Source of the DNA: Leuconostoc litchii
Lineage (GTDB): Bacteria; Bacillota; Bacilli; Lactobacillales; Lactobacillaceae
Direction: 5' to 3'
NCBI RefSeq assembly: GCF_008107645.1
Contig: NZ_SDGY01000005.1
Span: forward strand, 84,790-148,789
Length of the DNA: 64,000 nt
In this document: piece by piece, positions 1 to 9,187 of the stretch
Layout of the letters: each line of letters opens with the position of its first letter
How positions within the stretch are numbered: the stretch's first letter is position 1
Notes under the pieces: generated by a model
What the model was told of the DNA's origin: nothing
The model's database searches: none
Seen by the model: only the letters and a program-made list of their open reading frames with translations
Program-made: the position numbers and the translations under genes

Positions 1-427
1 ATTTGATGCGGCTAGTTATTTACGTGCAAATGGTGCTGATAGTAATTTGATTCAATCGTTTATGAAAGAAAAATTCTCCGATTTTAAATCGAGAAGTCAT
101 CTAGTCAATCTAGCAGAAATTCATGAAGGGAATGCGATTGCTGTAGGTGATCACAAGGATATTTATTCTGGATTACTGACAGCACAAGCAGCTGATGAAT
201 TGCTACAGATTAGTGGTGTATATGCATCATTTGTCATTACAAAGAGGCAAGATGGGCGAGTGGGTATTTCTGCTCGTTCAACTGGTGAACGTAACGTGCA
301 ACGTACTATGGAGGCTCTTGGAGGTGGTGGGCATTTATCTAATGCGGCAACTCAAATTGACAATGTAACAACGCAAGAAGCTAAACAAAAATTATTAAAT
401 GTCATTGCTGAACAAGCAGAGGACTGA
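1..427 (+). CDS. gdpP: GdpP-type cyclic-di-AMP phosphodiesterase, C-terminal part
   Basis: The reading frame is open from base 2 to the stop at 425-427, so this is the 3' end of a gene that begins outside the window. The visible part is the DHHA1 subdomain that closes DHH-family phosphodiesterases, with the glycine-rich GGGGH motif about 40 residues before the end. In Firmicutes, GdpP is a membrane-anchored enzyme that hydrolyses c-di-AMP and so affects potassium balance and cell-wall stress. The following rplI and dnaB are its usual neighbours near the origin. Catalytic DHH, GGDEF-like and PAS parts are not visible, so the identification rests on DHHA1 plus context. Confidence 0.88.
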   Translation, partial: FDAASYLRANGADSNLIQSFMKEKFSDFKSRSHLVNLAEIHEGNAIAVGDHKDIYSGLLTAQAADELLQISGVYASFVITKRQDGRVGISARSTGERNVQRTMEALGGGGHLSNAATQIDNVTTQEAKQKLLNVIAEQAED

Positions 428-445
428 TAACATAGGGGATAAAAA

Positions 446-898
446 ATGAAAGTAGTATTTTTAGAAGACGTTAAAGGTCGTGGAAAAAAAGGTGAAGTTA
501 AGGATGTGCCAGATGGCTATGCGAACAACTTCTTAATCAAAAATAAAAAGGCAGAACCTGCTACAGGTAGAAATCTGGGTGCGGTAAAAGGTCGCCAAAA
601 AGCGGAAGAAAAAGCTGCTGCTGAGGAGTTGGCTGAGGCAAAAAAATTAGCAGAATTCTTTGCAAATGAGAAAACTGTCATTGAGTTAACCGGTAAGTCA
701 GGTAAAGATGGGCGCCTATTTGGTGCAGTTTCAACCAAGCAGATTGCTGCTGCGTTAGAAAAACAGTATAAAATTAAGATTGATAAGCGAAAAATGGAGT
801 TAAATCAACCAATACATGCACTTGGTTATACAGATGTACCAGTCAAGTTGCATAGAGAAGTGACGGCGCAAATGCGTGTTCATGTCAGTGAGGGTTAA
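446..898 (+). CDS. rplI: 50S ribosomal protein L9
   Basis: This 150-residue protein is the usual length for L9 and starts with the family signature [19 protein letters not shown], followed by the conserved [12 protein letters not shown] segment that contacts 23S rRNA. A lysine/alanine-rich helix links the N-terminal domain to the C-terminal one, as in all L9 proteins. The site ATAGGGGATAAAAA gives a plausible ribosome-binding sequence before the ATG. It follows gdpP by 18 bases and is followed by dnaB after 2 bases, so the three are very probably co-transcribed. Confidence 0.97.
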   Translation: MKVVFLEDVKGRGKKGEVKDVPDGYANNFLIKNKKAEPATGRNLGAVKGRQKAEEKAAAEELAEAKKLAEFFANEKTVIELTGKSGKDGRLFGAVSTKQIAAALEKQYKIKIDKRKMELNQPIHALGYTDVPVKLHREVTAQMRVHVSEG

Positions 899-900
899 AT

Positions 901-2364
901 ATGGATAATCCGGTATTAAATGAATATCGGCAAGTACCGCAAGATGGTGATGCTGAACGTGCAGTTCTCGGATCCATTTTTTTTGATGTTAAATCAGAGA
1001 ATGCAATGGTCGAAGCTAGTGCAATATTGGTACCAGAAGATTTCAATAAGTTAGCCAACCAAACGATTTTTAAAGCAATGCAGGTTTTGGTTGATGAAAG
1101 TCGTCCGATTGACATTTTAACAGTACAAGATAAGTTAAACAGCATGCAACAACTAGAAAATGTTGGAGGTGTAGCTTATTTAGCAGAAATATCCGAATCG
1201 ACTGCTTCATCGGCTAATTTGAAACATTATGCTAATATTGTACGTGAAAAATCAGTCTTACGTAAAATGATTGACACTTTAACACGCACGATGTCATTAG
1301 CTTATGATGCTGCCGAGCCTAGTGAAGATTTATTAGCACAATTGTCACGTACCATTGATACAATTGCAGAAAACCGAGGAGATGAAAATTTTCGAAGAAT
1401 CAAAGATGTTTTGCAGGAGTATCAGGCTAATTTAGATGAAGCGGTAAAGAATGACAGTGACATTGTTGGGTTGTCCACCGGATATCCGGAAATGGATAAA
1501 ATTACACATGGTTTTCGAAATGATCAAATGATTGTTTTTGGTGCACGTCCAGCTGTTGGTAAGACAGCCTTTGTGTTGAATATTGCTCGTAATGTCGCCA
1601 AGAATGAAAAAGTACCAGTAGTTATTTTTGAAATGGAGATGAGTTCCACGGATATTGTTGGCCGCTTGCTTGCCGGTGAAGGATCTATTGATTCTAGTCA
1701 CTTAACTACAGGCCAAATGACACAAGAGGATTGGCAAGCGTTAACTTTAGCGATGCAATCATTAGCGCAAATGCAAATTTATATGGATGATACGGCGGGT
1801 ATAAAGATTAATCAAATTAGTGCCAAACTTCATCAATTAGAACGTGATTTACTGAGTGATATGACACCCGAAGAGCGAGTTCAAAATCCCCATCCGATTG
1901 GTATGGTGGTGATTGATTATTTGGGATTGATTGAGTCTAATAATTCAGAAAGCAGACAACAGGCAGTGTCCGAAGTTTCACGAGCCATTAAAAAAATGGC
2001 AAAGGAGTTAAATACACCGATTATTGCCCTTGCTCAGTTAAGCCGAGGTGTTGAACAACGAACTGACAAGAGACCGGTTCTATCTGATTTACGTGACTCA
2101 GGTTCTATCGAACAAGATGCTGATGTGGTAGCCTTTTTGTATCGAGATGATTATTCTCGTGGCGACTCTGAAGATGGTGAAGGGGATCCGCGTGAAGAAC
2201 AAGAAGCTGTGCCTATTGAAATTATATTTGAAAAGAATCGAGCAGGTGCTCGTGGTACAGCTACGTTAATGTTTAATAAGCCAACCTTTAAATTTAATGC
2301 TATGGCACCATTATATCGGGATGATATGAACGCTGGTGCACCAGATGTTAGTCCAGGATGGTAA
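901..2364 (+). CDS. dnaB: Replicative DNA helicase (DnaB family)
   Basis: The 487-residue protein unwinds DNA at the replication fork as a hexamer (called DnaC in Bacillus subtilis). The N-terminal primase-interacting domain occupies roughly residues 10-120 (PQDGDAERAVLGSIF). The RecA-like motor follows, with Walker A GARPAVGKTA near residue 213, Walker B-like VVIDYLGLI near 340 and the QLSRGVEQR / LRDSGSIEQDAD motifs near 380-400. The ATG lies 2 bases after the rplI stop, so translation is probably coupled to rplI. A strong terminator follows. No intein or truncation is seen. Confidence 0.97.
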   Translation: MDNPVLNEYRQVPQDGDAERAVLGSIFFDVKSENAMVEASAILVPEDFNKLANQTIFKAMQVLVDESRPIDILTVQDKLNSMQQLENVGGVAYLAEISESTASSANLKHYANIVREKSVLRKMIDTLTRTMSLAYDAAEPSEDLLAQLSRTIDTIAENRGDENFRRIKDVLQEYQANLDEAVKNDSDIVGLSTGYPEMDKITHGFRNDQMIVFGARPAVGKTAFVLNIARNVAKNEKVPVVIFEMEMSSTDIVGRLLAGEGSIDSSHLTTGQMTQEDWQALTLAMQSLAQMQIYMDDTAGIKINQISAKLHQLERDLLSDMTPEERVQNPHPIGMVVIDYLGLIESNNSESRQQAVSEVSRAIKKMAKELNTPIIALAQLSRGVEQRTDKRPVLSDLRDSGSIEQDADVVAFLYRDDYSRGDSEDGEGDPREEQEAVPIEIIFEKNRAGARGTATLMFNKPTFKFNAMAPLYRDDMNAGAPDVSPGW

Positions 2365-2378
2365 GTAAAAGAGTATAC

Positions 2379-2410
2379 AAAAAAACTGCATGCTATCATG
2401 CAGTTTTTTT
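2379..2410 (+). terminator. Rho-independent terminator after dnaB
   Basis: An A-rich 5' arm with ACTGCATG pairs with CATGCAGT around a 4-base loop and runs into seven T residues. It ends the gdpP-rplI-dnaB unit. The next 278 bases up to 2688 are very AT-rich and contain no gene I can support; they should hold the promoter of the nucleotidase gene. Confidence 0.9.
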
Positions 2411-2688
2411 ATAATACGAACATTTTTCGATACGATCTAAAGATATTTATAAAAAATATAATATTTTAAATATATGAAAGATAAAATATTAGTACTTAAA
2501 ATATATTGTTTCTGAAAAAGTAATGAGTATAAAATAAACACTACTATTTTTTATTTCTTTGAAATGGGTTGAAATAGTGGTTGTATAAAAATTTTTTTTG
2601 AATAAAACTATAATCAAAATGACGAACTATTTTTACTAAATTAATCATTATCGTTTCTTTTTAACCAAATTATAACTAGGAGTATATT

Positions 2689-4539
2689 ATGGTAAATGAT
2701 ATACTAAAAACATTTATATGGGGAGAAAAAGTAATGAGATTAAAATTTTTATCTGGCTTATGGCCGGTTGTTTTGTGTGGAGTGCTTTTTACAAGTGGCA
2801 GTACGGTTATTTATGCGGATGTTCAAATTACGAACAATATAGATAACTATAGCAAACCAAACCTTGAGCCTGATTATCAAAAAACAAATCAAGATAATCG
2901 ACAAGACATCGCAGTGCAGTTCTTAGGAATTAATGATTTACACGGTGGCTTGGAAACAACAGGTTCTGTAGATATTGGATCAAAAACATATGAAGATGCT
3001 GGAACTGTTGGACGTTTGGCGTCCTATTTAAATCAAGCCGAGTCACACTTTAAAAAAGTGACAAAATCTAGTAATAGTTTACGCATTGAAGCTGGTGATA
3101 TGGTAGGAGCTGCGCCAGCAAATTCATCTTTATTGGCACATGAATCAACGATGCACGTGCTGCGGGCAATGAAATTCAAAATTGGCACTTTGGGCAATCA
3201 TGAATTTGATCAAGGATTGCCAGCATTTAACCGTATACTGACTGGTGGTAAGCCAAGTAGTAGTGCTGATTCTTTAGTAAAAAAATATACACATTATTCG
3301 TCTGGAATTAACATCGTTGTAGCGAATGTAATTAACAAAAAAGACCATAAAATACCGTATGGCTACAAACCATATATGATTAAAACTGTGAAGCAAAATA
3401 ACAAAACCGCTAAAATAGGTATTATTGGTTTGGAAACCTCTACACTATCAAGTTTGACACTGTATAAAAACTACAAAGATTATCAAATTTTAGATGAAGC
3501 AAAAACAATTGCAAAATATGATAAGATTTTACGTAAAAAAGGGGTTAATGCTGTTGTTGTCGTTGGGCATACTGGTGTACAAAGTAAAGATAACACTACA
3601 AGTGGTCCAACAGTAGATATTTTAAAGAAGCTTAATGATATTGATCCGGACAATAATGTTGGATTATATATTGCTGCACACTCTCATCAATATGCCAATG
3701 CACAAGTTGGTCATACTCATGTTGTACAGGCTGTATATACTGGAAAAGCCTATGATGATAGTTGGAGCTATATTAGTTCTAAAACAGGGAAATTCACCAA
3801 AGTATCGACGCATGTGTATCCAGTATTGTCGCACAAAGACGATGTAACAACCAAAGCTGATAAAAAAGTGGTTTCGATTGTAAAAAATGCGGATAAACTT
3901 GTTAAGGGAAAAGTGAATAATGTTATAGGATATGCAGGTGAGGCTGAGACTATTACTGGTCGATTACATAATAGTGCCACGATGGAAAATGAAGCAGGTG
4001 AGTTAGTTGCCGATGCCCAGTTATACGGTGCTCAAAAGGCCAACTTGAAACCTAATTTTGCGTTTACAAATACTGGTGGGGTTCGATCTGACTTAGCTGT
4101 GAAATCTAATAAAGCTATTACATGGGGATCAGCACTAGCTGTGCAGCCATTTGGCAATATCCTGCAGGTAGTTGAAATGTCAGGCAGTCAAATTCGCCAA
4201 GCGCTGAACGAACAATATGATGAAAATCAACAATATTATTTGCAGATAGCTGGTTTAACATATACTTATGAAAAAAATGATGATGAGAATCAGCCTTACA
4301 CGGTTAAAAATATGTGGGATAGTAAGGGACAGTTAGTTTCAGATAATCAAACCTACCGTGTTGTTATTAATGATTTTTTACATGGTGCAGGTGATAATTT
4401 CTTTGCTTTTAAAAATACTAAAATCATTGGTGCAGTGGGAACAGATACAGATGTATTTATTAAATATATTAAAGCGATGACGAAAACCGACCATAAAGTA
4501 GTGGCACCAATTCTAAACAGAAAAAAACTTGTTGAATAA
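2689..4539 (+). CDS. Secreted 5'-nucleotidase / 2',3'-cyclic phosphodiesterase family protein
   Basis: The product (616 residues) has the two-domain architecture of UshA/CD73-type nucleotidases: a metallophosphoesterase domain with GINDLHGG, GDMVGA, LGNHEFDQG, GHTGV and AHSHQY metal-ligand motifs, and a C-terminal substrate-binding domain with FTNTGGVRSDL and AVQPFGN. A hydrophobic signal segment lies at about residues 19-42 and ends VIYAD, so it is probably exported and scavenges nucleosides from extracellular nucleotides. No LPXTG anchor or lipobox is present. Two starts are credible: 2689 (AGGAG six bases upstream) and 2734 (GGGAG eight bases upstream), and the latter gives the more normal signal peptide. 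Flanking terminators make it monocistronic. Confidence 0.88.
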   Translation: MVNDILKTFIWGEKVMRLKFLSGLWPVVLCGVLFTSGSTVIYADVQITNNIDNYSKPNLEPDYQKTNQDNRQDIAVQFLGINDLHGGLETTGSVDIGSKTYEDAGTVGRLASYLNQAESHFKKVTKSSNSLRIEAGDMVGAAPANSSLLAHESTMHVLRAMKFKIGTLGNHEFDQGLPAFNRILTGGKPSSSADSLVKKYTHYSSGINIVVANVINKKDHKIPYGYKPYMIKTVKQNNKTAKIGIIGLETSTLSSLTLYKNYKDYQILDEAKTIAKYDKILRKKGVNAVVVVGHTGVQSKDNTTSGPTVDILKKLNDIDPDNNVGLYIAAHSHQYANAQVGHTHVVQAVYTGKAYDDSWSYISSKTGKFTKVSTHVYPVLSHKDDVTTKADKKVVSIVKNADKLVKGKVNNVIGYAGEAETITGRLHNSATMENEAGELVADAQLYGAQKANLKPNFAFTNTGGVRSDLAVKSNKAITWGSALAVQPFGNILQVVEMSGSQIRQALNEQYDENQQYYLQIAGLTYTYEKNDDENQPYTVKNMWDSKGQLVSDNQTYRVVINDFLHGAGDNFFAFKNTKIIGAVGTDTDVFIKYIKAMTKTDHKVVAPILNRKKLVE

Positions 4540-4540
4540 G

Positions 4541-4578
4541 TAAAAAGCCTTAGTCTGTCGGTTGAACTAAGGCTTTTT
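4541..4578. terminator. Bidirectional terminator between nucleotidase and HExxH membrane protein genes
   Basis: AAAAAGCCTTAGT pairs with ACTAAGGCTTTTT around an 11-base loop. The flanking A and T tracts let it serve both the plus-strand nucleotidase and the convergent minus-strand gene that ends at 4577. Confidence 0.88.
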
Positions 4579-5119
4579 ATAGCGTGTATTGTAATGTTGA
4601 AACAATTATAATAACTATTATATAAAATGGAACACCACGGCCAAAATTACGCCAATCAGTAGTGGACAAATTAAATCCCAGTAATAAGCTACAGATGATC
4701 ACTATCACAATTATATTTTTAAGATATGAACCAGGAGTCCATACAAATTTCATGAGTATCAAAATAACACTAGAGACACCAACTACAGGTGCTACACTAA
4801 TAAATGTATTTCCTAATTTTTGATAAAAACTATGTGGATTATACTCACGATTGACATAGCCTAGCACACCGTCATCACTAATTTGCCATAACCGAAACTC
4901 AAGAATATGATGTCGAAAAATAATGGCTACAATTAAGTGACTAACTTCATGCGTTATAACACCAAAAAAACTTAAAATAGCGGTAATTCTATAAGATGTA
5001 TGTAGTGTTAACCATTGTGTTAAAAAGCCGGAAAGGAAACTAATAAACCAAGCGATGATGATTGGAATAACTAAGAAGTAGATGATATTGTGTGCTAACA
5101 ATAATAAAAAATTACTCAT
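4577..5119 (-). CDS. Membrane protein with HExxH motif, M50-like
   Basis: This 180-residue protein is mostly hydrophobic, with about four to five membrane segments. The second segment contains ITHEVSHLIVAI, an HExxH zinc-ligand pattern in the setting typical of site-2-protease-like (M50-type) membrane proteins. Similar small proteins are annotated as M50-like peptidases or hypothetical; function is unknown. I see no clear second metal-binding motif such as NPDG, so proteolysis is not assured. Its ATG overlaps the stop of the upstream ybaK-like gene by 8 bases, indicating co-translation. Confidence 0.6.
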   Translation of the reverse strand: MSNFLLLLAHNIIYFLVIPIIIAWFISFLSGFLTQWLTLHTSYRITAILSFFGVITHEVSHLIVAIIFRHHILEFRLWQISDDGVLGYVNREYNPHSFYQKLGNTFISVAPVVGVSSVILILMKFVWTPGSYLKNIIVIVIICSLLLGFNLSTTDWRNFGRGVPFYIIVIIIVSTLQYTL

Positions 5120-5612
5120 GTTCTAGTAGGTCCGCAAACTGAGAATGTAGTAGGTTAACAATTTCCTTAGGATTAACTTTATCTGAGCGACCCAGTTCGC
5201 CGCCACTGACAAGAATGTGGGATTTTTCAGACGCCGTGTGGTCAAAATATATTGGAAAATGTTTATTTTGCCAGATACCTACAGGATTATTGGCACCATG
5301 AATGTAACCAGTAGTTTTTTGAAGATCCTTTAGTGGAAGCATTGCCACTTTTTTGTTACCAGAAATTATTGCTAATTTTTTCAGTGATAAGTGCTTTGTA
5401 ATTGGCAAGACGGCAACAATTGGACCAGTCTTATCGCCATTTGCCGCTAATGTTTTGTAGATATCATCGTGTTTCACGTGAAACGTCTCAAGGATTACAT
5501 CACGTTCAGCCGGCGTTTTATCTAATATATTGAGTTCGAGAGGTTCGTAGTTTATGTTATGTTTATCCATTACTTGTTCAGGTAATGTTTTTTTCATTTT
5601 CTTTTTACTCAT
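5112..5612 (-). CDS. ybaK: YbaK/EbsC-type aminoacyl-tRNA deacylase
   Basis: The 166 residues fit the YbaK/EbsC family, which hydrolyses mischarged Cys-tRNA(Pro) in trans. Typical motifs are YKTLAANGD near residue 51, VLPITKHLSLKKLAIISGNKKVA around 68-90, the KTTGYIHGANNPVG loop near 100 and a terminal LVSGGELGR. The length is normal for the family. The ATG at 5610-5612 has no Shine-Dalgarno sequence and sits six bases after an extended -10 element, so the mRNA may be leaderless. A parS site lies inside the gene at 5470-5485. The membrane-protein gene downstream overlaps its stop. Confidence 0.88.
   Translation of the reverse strand: MSKKKMKKTLPEQVMDKHNINYEPLELNILDKTPAERDVILETFHVKHDDIYKTLAANGDKTGPIVAVLPITKHLSLKKLAIISGNKKVAMLPLKDLQKTTGYIHGANNPVGIWQNKHFPIYFDHTASEKSHILVSGGELGRSDKVNPKEIVNLLHSQFADLLEHE
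5470..5485. other. parS: parS chromosome-partition site (ParB/Spo0J binding)
   Basis: TGTTTCACGTGAAACG matches the widely conserved parS 16-mer TGTTTCACGTGAAACA at 15 of 16 bases. The inner 14 bases (5471-5484) are a perfect palindrome. It lies inside the ybaK-like coding region; intragenic parS sites near the origin are common. I found no second clear copy in this window. The identification is by motif only. Confidence 0.85.
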
Positions 5613-5618
5613 GCCACT

Positions 5619-5627
5619 ATTTTAACA
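5619..5627 (-). promoter_or_regulatory. Extended -10 promoter element of ybaK (candidate leaderless)
   Basis: On the minus strand TGTTAAAAT reads as an extended -10 (TGn plus TAAAAT). Only six bases separate it from the ATG, so transcription should start at or within a base of the start codon. No Shine-Dalgarno sequence is present. Confidence 0.55.
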
Positions 5628-5648
5628 CAAATTGGGTCCACCAATACA

Positions 5649-5678
5649 ATGACTGGTCAGACCAATGTGTGGTATACT
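5649..5678 (+). promoter_or_regulatory. gntR promoter with internal palindromic operator
   Basis: ATGACT (5649-5654) and TATACT (5673-5678), 18 bases apart and with TGG just before the -10, form a promoter. The perfect palindrome TGGTCAGACCA at 5654-5664 fills the spacer. A GntR-family protein binding there would block its own promoter; autoregulation is an inference. The predicted transcription start is only about four bases before the ATG at 5689. Confidence 0.55.
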
Positions 5679-5688
5679 AAATAACATT

Positions 5689-6417
5689 ATGTCAGAAGCT
5701 ATCTATGTGACCGTACAAGCGGATCTAAAACAAAAAATTTACCAAGGTGAATTTCCTAATTTAAAATTACCAGATGAACGTTCGTTAGCTGAACAATACG
5801 GTGTTTCACGTTCCTCAATTAAACGTGCATTGAATGTATTAGTCCAACAAGGTGTTATTTTTAAGAAGCGGGGAAGCGGTACTTTTGTTAACCCATTATA
5901 TCTTAAAAATCATGCAATTTTCCAGCATGAGGGTTCAAACCTGGGTGTATCAGACTCATTTCGTGTTGACGGGCAAGCACCAAGTATTGAGTTGCTTGAT
6001 TTTCAAGTCATTCCAGCAACACCGGAACAGCAGCAAGCACTTTTTCTCAACGACGGCGATTTTGTATATGAAATTAAACGGTTGCGTCGCTTGGAGGGAG
6101 TGCCGTTTATGATTGAACGTGGCTATGTACCCATTAATGTATTGCCTGGATTAAATAGAAGTATTGTATCTGGATCAGTCTATGAATACATTGAAAAAAC
6201 GAAACACCGAACAGTAACAAAGTCATTTATGACTATTATGGCTGAGCCATCTAACCTTGAAGATCAGCAGTTACTTGAACTAAAAGCCAATGAGCCTGTT
6301 GGTATTATGGAAGGTATTTTTTTCATGGACGATGGGACACCTTTAGAATTTTCGACGATGCGCTTACATTATAAGTATCTCCGATACAACGCTTTTGTAA
6401 GCTTAGATTCTGAATGA
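5689..6417 (+). CDS. GntR/HutC-family transcriptional regulator
   Basis: The product (242 residues from this start) has an N-terminal winged helix (LPDERSLAEQYGVSRSSIKRAL near residues 25-45, then the wing GSGTFVNP). A C-terminal UTRA ligand-binding domain follows (YEIKRLRRLEGVPFMIERGYVP; EFSTMRLHYKYLRY), which places it in the HutC/PhnF-type subgroup. These proteins sense sugar phosphates or similar small molecules. An ATG at 5665 is in frame but precedes the -10 element, so 5689 is preferred. It lies just upstream of the phosphoketolase gene, which has palindromes in its promoter region, so control of that gene is possible but unproven. Confidence 0.88.
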   Translation: MSEAIYVTVQADLKQKIYQGEFPNLKLPDERSLAEQYGVSRSSIKRALNVLVQQGVIFKKRGSGTFVNPLYLKNHAIFQHEGSNLGVSDSFRVDGQAPSIELLDFQVIPATPEQQQALFLNDGDFVYEIKRLRRLEGVPFMIERGYVPINVLPGLNRSIVSGSVYEYIEKTKHRTVTKSFMTIMAEPSNLEDQQLLELKANEPVGIMEGIFFMDDGTPLEFSTMRLHYKYLRYNAFVSLDSE

Positions 6418-6445
6418 TACAAAATAATAAAGTTAATTGTTGGTT

Positions 6446-6496
6446 CAAGAACAAAGCGATTTATGATGAAAACTGCTTTGTTCTTGAATTTTTTGT
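6446..6496 (+). terminator. Terminator after gntR
   Basis: A perfect 12-bp stem (CAAGAACAAAGC with GCTTTGTTCTTG, 6446-6457 and 6475-6486) encloses a 17-base loop and is followed by a T-rich tract. It separates gntR from the phosphoketolase promoter. Confidence 0.85.
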
Positions 6497-6513
6497 TACT
6501 ATAATAAAAATAA

Positions 6514-6545
6514 ATTGGTGCGTTCCAATTGGTTTTAAAAACCAA
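6514..6545. promoter_or_regulatory. Palindrome pair upstream of phosphoketolase promoter
   Basis: ATTGG-N6-CCAAT (6514-6529) abuts a perfect 17-base palindrome TTGGTTTT-A-AAAACCAA (6529-6545). Neither is followed by a T run fitting termination. They lie 40-70 bases upstream of the phosphoketolase -35, where an activator or repressor could bind. The binding protein is not identifiable from sequence. Confidence 0.45.
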
Positions 6546-6585
6546 CCAAATTTTAAAAAGACATGACCCAATTAGGACTTTTCTC

Positions 6586-6614
6586 TTGAAGAAAAAAGTG
6601 TAATCGGTTATACT
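6586..6614 (+). promoter_or_regulatory. Phosphoketolase promoter
   Basis: TTGAAG (6586-6591) and TATACT (6609-6614) are separated by exactly 17 bases, a strong sigma-A promoter. The 5' untranslated region would be about 70 bases and ends in an AAGGAG ribosome site before the ATG at 6692. Confidence 0.85.
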
Positions 6615-6691
6615 ATAGGAGTAAATAACGGAAGAAGTTCGTGGTTTACAGTGTTTATTATTCTTGCAAAAAATAAGGAGTACTTAATCTC

Positions 6692-9133
6692 ATGGCAGAT
6701 TTCGATTCAAAAGAGTACTTAGAACTTGTTGATAAGTGGTGGCGTGCAACCAACTATTTGTCAGCAGGGATGATCTTCTTGAAGAGCAACCCATTGTTCT
6801 CTGTTACGAATACACCTATTAAGGCTGAAGATGTAAAAGTTAAGCCAATCGGACACTGGGGTACTATCTCAGGTCAGACATTCTTGTATGCACATGCTAA
6901 CCGCTTGATCAACAAGTATGGTTTGAACATGTTTTACATCGGTGGTCCTGGTCACGGTGGCCAAGTTATGGTTACTAATGCTTACCTAGATGGCGCATAT
7001 ACTGAAGACTATCCTGAAATTACTCAAGATATCGAAGGTATGAGTCATTTGTTTAAGCGTTTCTCATTCCCTGGCGGTATTGGATCACACATGACTGCTC
7101 AAACACCAGGTTCATTGCATGAAGGTGGTGAATTGGGTTATTCATTGAGCCACGCTTTCGGTGCTGTTTTGGACAATCCTGACCAAGTTGCTTTTGCAGT
7201 TGTTGGTGATGGTGAAGCCGAAACAGGTCCATCAATGGCCTCATGGCATTCAATCAAGTTCTTGAATGCAAAGAATGATGGTGCTGTTTTGCCAATCTTG
7301 GATTTGAACGGATTTAAGATTTCAAACCCAACAATCTTCTCACGTATGAGTGATGAAGAAATCACAAAGTTCTTTGAAGGTTTGGGTTACTCACCTCGCT
7401 TCATCGAAAATGATGATATTCATGACTACGCCACTTATCACCAACTTGCAGCTAACGTTTTGGATCAAGCTATTGAAGATATTCAAGCTATTCAAAAAGA
7501 TGCACGTGAAAACGATAAGTTCCAAGATGGTACAATCCCTGCATGGCCAGTAATTATTGCTCGCTTGCCAAAGGGTTGGGGTGGACCAACGCACGATGCA
7601 AGTAACAATCCTATTGAAAACTCATTCCGTGCGCACCAAGTACCATTGCCTCTTTCACAAAATGACCTTGCAACATTGCCTGAATTCGAAGACTGGATGA
7701 ACTCATACAAGCCTGAAGAATTATTCAATGCTGATGGTTCTTTGAAGGATGAATTGAAAGCTATCGCTCCTAAGGGTGACAAGCGTATGTCAGCTAACCC
7801 TATTACAAATGGTGGTGCTGATCGTTCAGACTTGAAGTTGCCTAACTGGAGAGAATTCGCTAACGATATCAATGATGATACACGTGGTAAGGAATTTGCT
7901 GACAGCAAGCGCAACATGGACATGGCAACATTGTCAAACTATTTGGGTGCAGTTTCAAAATTGAACCCAACTCGTTTCCGCTTCTTCGGTCCTGATGAAA
8001 CAATGTCAAACCGTTTGTGGGGATTGTTTGATGTAACACCACGTCAGTGGATGGAAGAAATCAAGGAACCACAAGACCAATTGTTGAGTCACACAGGTCG
8101 TATCATTGATTCACAATTGTCTGAACATCAAGCTGAAGGTTGGCTTGAAGGTTATACTTTGACTGGTCGTGTTGGAATCTTTGCGTCATACGAATCATTC
8201 TTGCGTGTTGTTGATACAATGGTTACGCAACACTTCAAGTGGTTACGTCACGCTTCAGAACAAGCATGGCGTAATGATTATCCATCATTGAACTTGATTG
8301 CAACTTCAACTGCATTCCAACAAGATCACAATGGATATACTCACCAAGATCCAGGTATGTTGACTCACTTGGCTGAAAAGAAGTCAAACTTCATTCGCGA
8401 ATACTTGCCAGCTGATGGTAACTCATTGTTGGCTGTTCAAGAACGTGCCTTCTCAGAACGTCATAAGGTTAACTTGTTGATTGCTTCTAAACAACCACGT
8501 CAACAATGGTTTACAGTTGAAGAAGCTGATGTATTAGCAAACGAAGGTTTGAAGATCATTGATTGGGCTTCTACTGCACCTTCTGGCGATGTTGACATTA
8601 CATTTGCATCTGCTGGTACTGAACCAACAATTGAAACTTTGGCTGCGTTATGGTTGATTAACCAAGCATTCCCAGAAGTTAAGTTCCGCTATGTGAACGT
8701 TGTTGAATTACTACGTTTGCAAAAGAAGTCAGAACCTAACATGAATGACGAACGTGAATTATCACCTGAAGAATTTAACAAGTACTTCCAAGCTGATACA
8801 CCAGTTATCTTTGGTTTCCATGCTTACGAAAACTTGGTTGAATCATTCTTCTTCGAACGTAAGTTCACTGGTGATGTATACGTGCATGGTTATCGTGAAG
8901 ATGGTGACATCACAACGACATATGACATGCGTGTATATTCACACTTGGATCGCTTCCATCAAGCTAAGGAAGCTGCTGAAATTTTGTCTGCAAATGGTAA
9001 GATTGACCAAGCTGCTGCTGATACATTTATCGCTAAGATGGATGACACGTTGGCAAAGCACTTTGAGGTTACTCGTAATGAAGGTCGTGATATCGAAGAA
9101 TTCACTGACTGGAACTGGTCACCACTTAAGTAA
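6692..9133 (+). CDS. xpkA: Xylulose-5-phosphate/fructose-6-phosphate phosphoketolase
   Basis: This 813-residue thiamine-diphosphate enzyme splits xylulose 5-phosphate with phosphate into acetyl phosphate and glyceraldehyde 3-phosphate, the central step of heterolactic fermentation. Family hallmarks are [10 protein letters not shown] and GGPGHGGQ near residues 50-90, [16 protein letters not shown] near 145, the ThDP/metal motif GDGEAETGP near 172 and [11 protein letters not shown] near 545. Length is typical. Codon use is strongly biased (TTG for Leu, AAG for Lys), as expected for one of the most abundant proteins in such cells. It stands alone between its own promoter and terminator. Confidence 0.97.
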   Translation: MADFDSKEYLELVDKWWRATNYLSAGMIFLKSNPLFSVTNTPIKAEDVKVKPIGHWGTISGQTFLYAHANRLINKYGLNMFYIGGPGHGGQVMVTNAYLDGAYTEDYPEITQDIEGMSHLFKRFSFPGGIGSHMTAQTPGSLHEGGELGYSLSHAFGAVLDNPDQVAFAVVGDGEAETGPSMASWHSIKFLNAKNDGAVLPILDLNGFKISNPTIFSRMSDEEITKFFEGLGYSPRFIENDDIHDYATYHQLAANVLDQAIEDIQAIQKDARENDKFQDGTIPAWPVIIARLPKGWGGPTHDASNNPIENSFRAHQVPLPLSQNDLATLPEFEDWMNSYKPEELFNADGSLKDELKAIAPKGDKRMSANPITNGGADRSDLKLPNWREFANDINDDTRGKEFADSKRNMDMATLSNYLGAVSKLNPTRFRFFGPDETMSNRLWGLFDVTPRQWMEEIKEPQDQLLSHTGRIIDSQLSEHQAEGWLEGYTLTGRVGIFASYESFLRVVDTMVTQHFKWLRHASEQAWRNDYPSLNLIATSTAFQQDHNGYTHQDPGMLTHLAEKKSNFIREYLPADGNSLLAVQERAFSERHKVNLLIASKQPRQQWFTVEEADVLANEGLKIIDWASTAPSGDVDITFASAGTEPTIETLAALWLINQAFPEVKFRYVNVVELLRLQKKSEPNMNDERELSPEEFNKYFQADTPVIFGFHAYENLVESFFFERKFTGDVYVHGYREDGDITTTYDMRVYSHLDRFHQAKEAAEILSANGKIDQAAADTFIAKMDDTLAKHFEVTRNEGRDIEEFTDWNWSPLK

Positions 9134-9151
9134 TTTACAGGTTACTTTGTC

Positions 9152-9187
9152 AAAAACCAACTATTATTTTAATAGTTGGTTTTTTAT
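9152..9187. terminator. Terminator after phosphoketolase gene
   Basis: AAAAACCAACTATTA pairs with TAATAGTTGGTTTTTT around a short loop. The A and T tracts on either side would allow it to stop transcription from both directions. Confidence 0.9.

Noticed and set aside
7505..7520. Second parS-like CACGTGAAAAC in the phosphoketolase gene
   Set aside because: The left half of the palindrome does not match.
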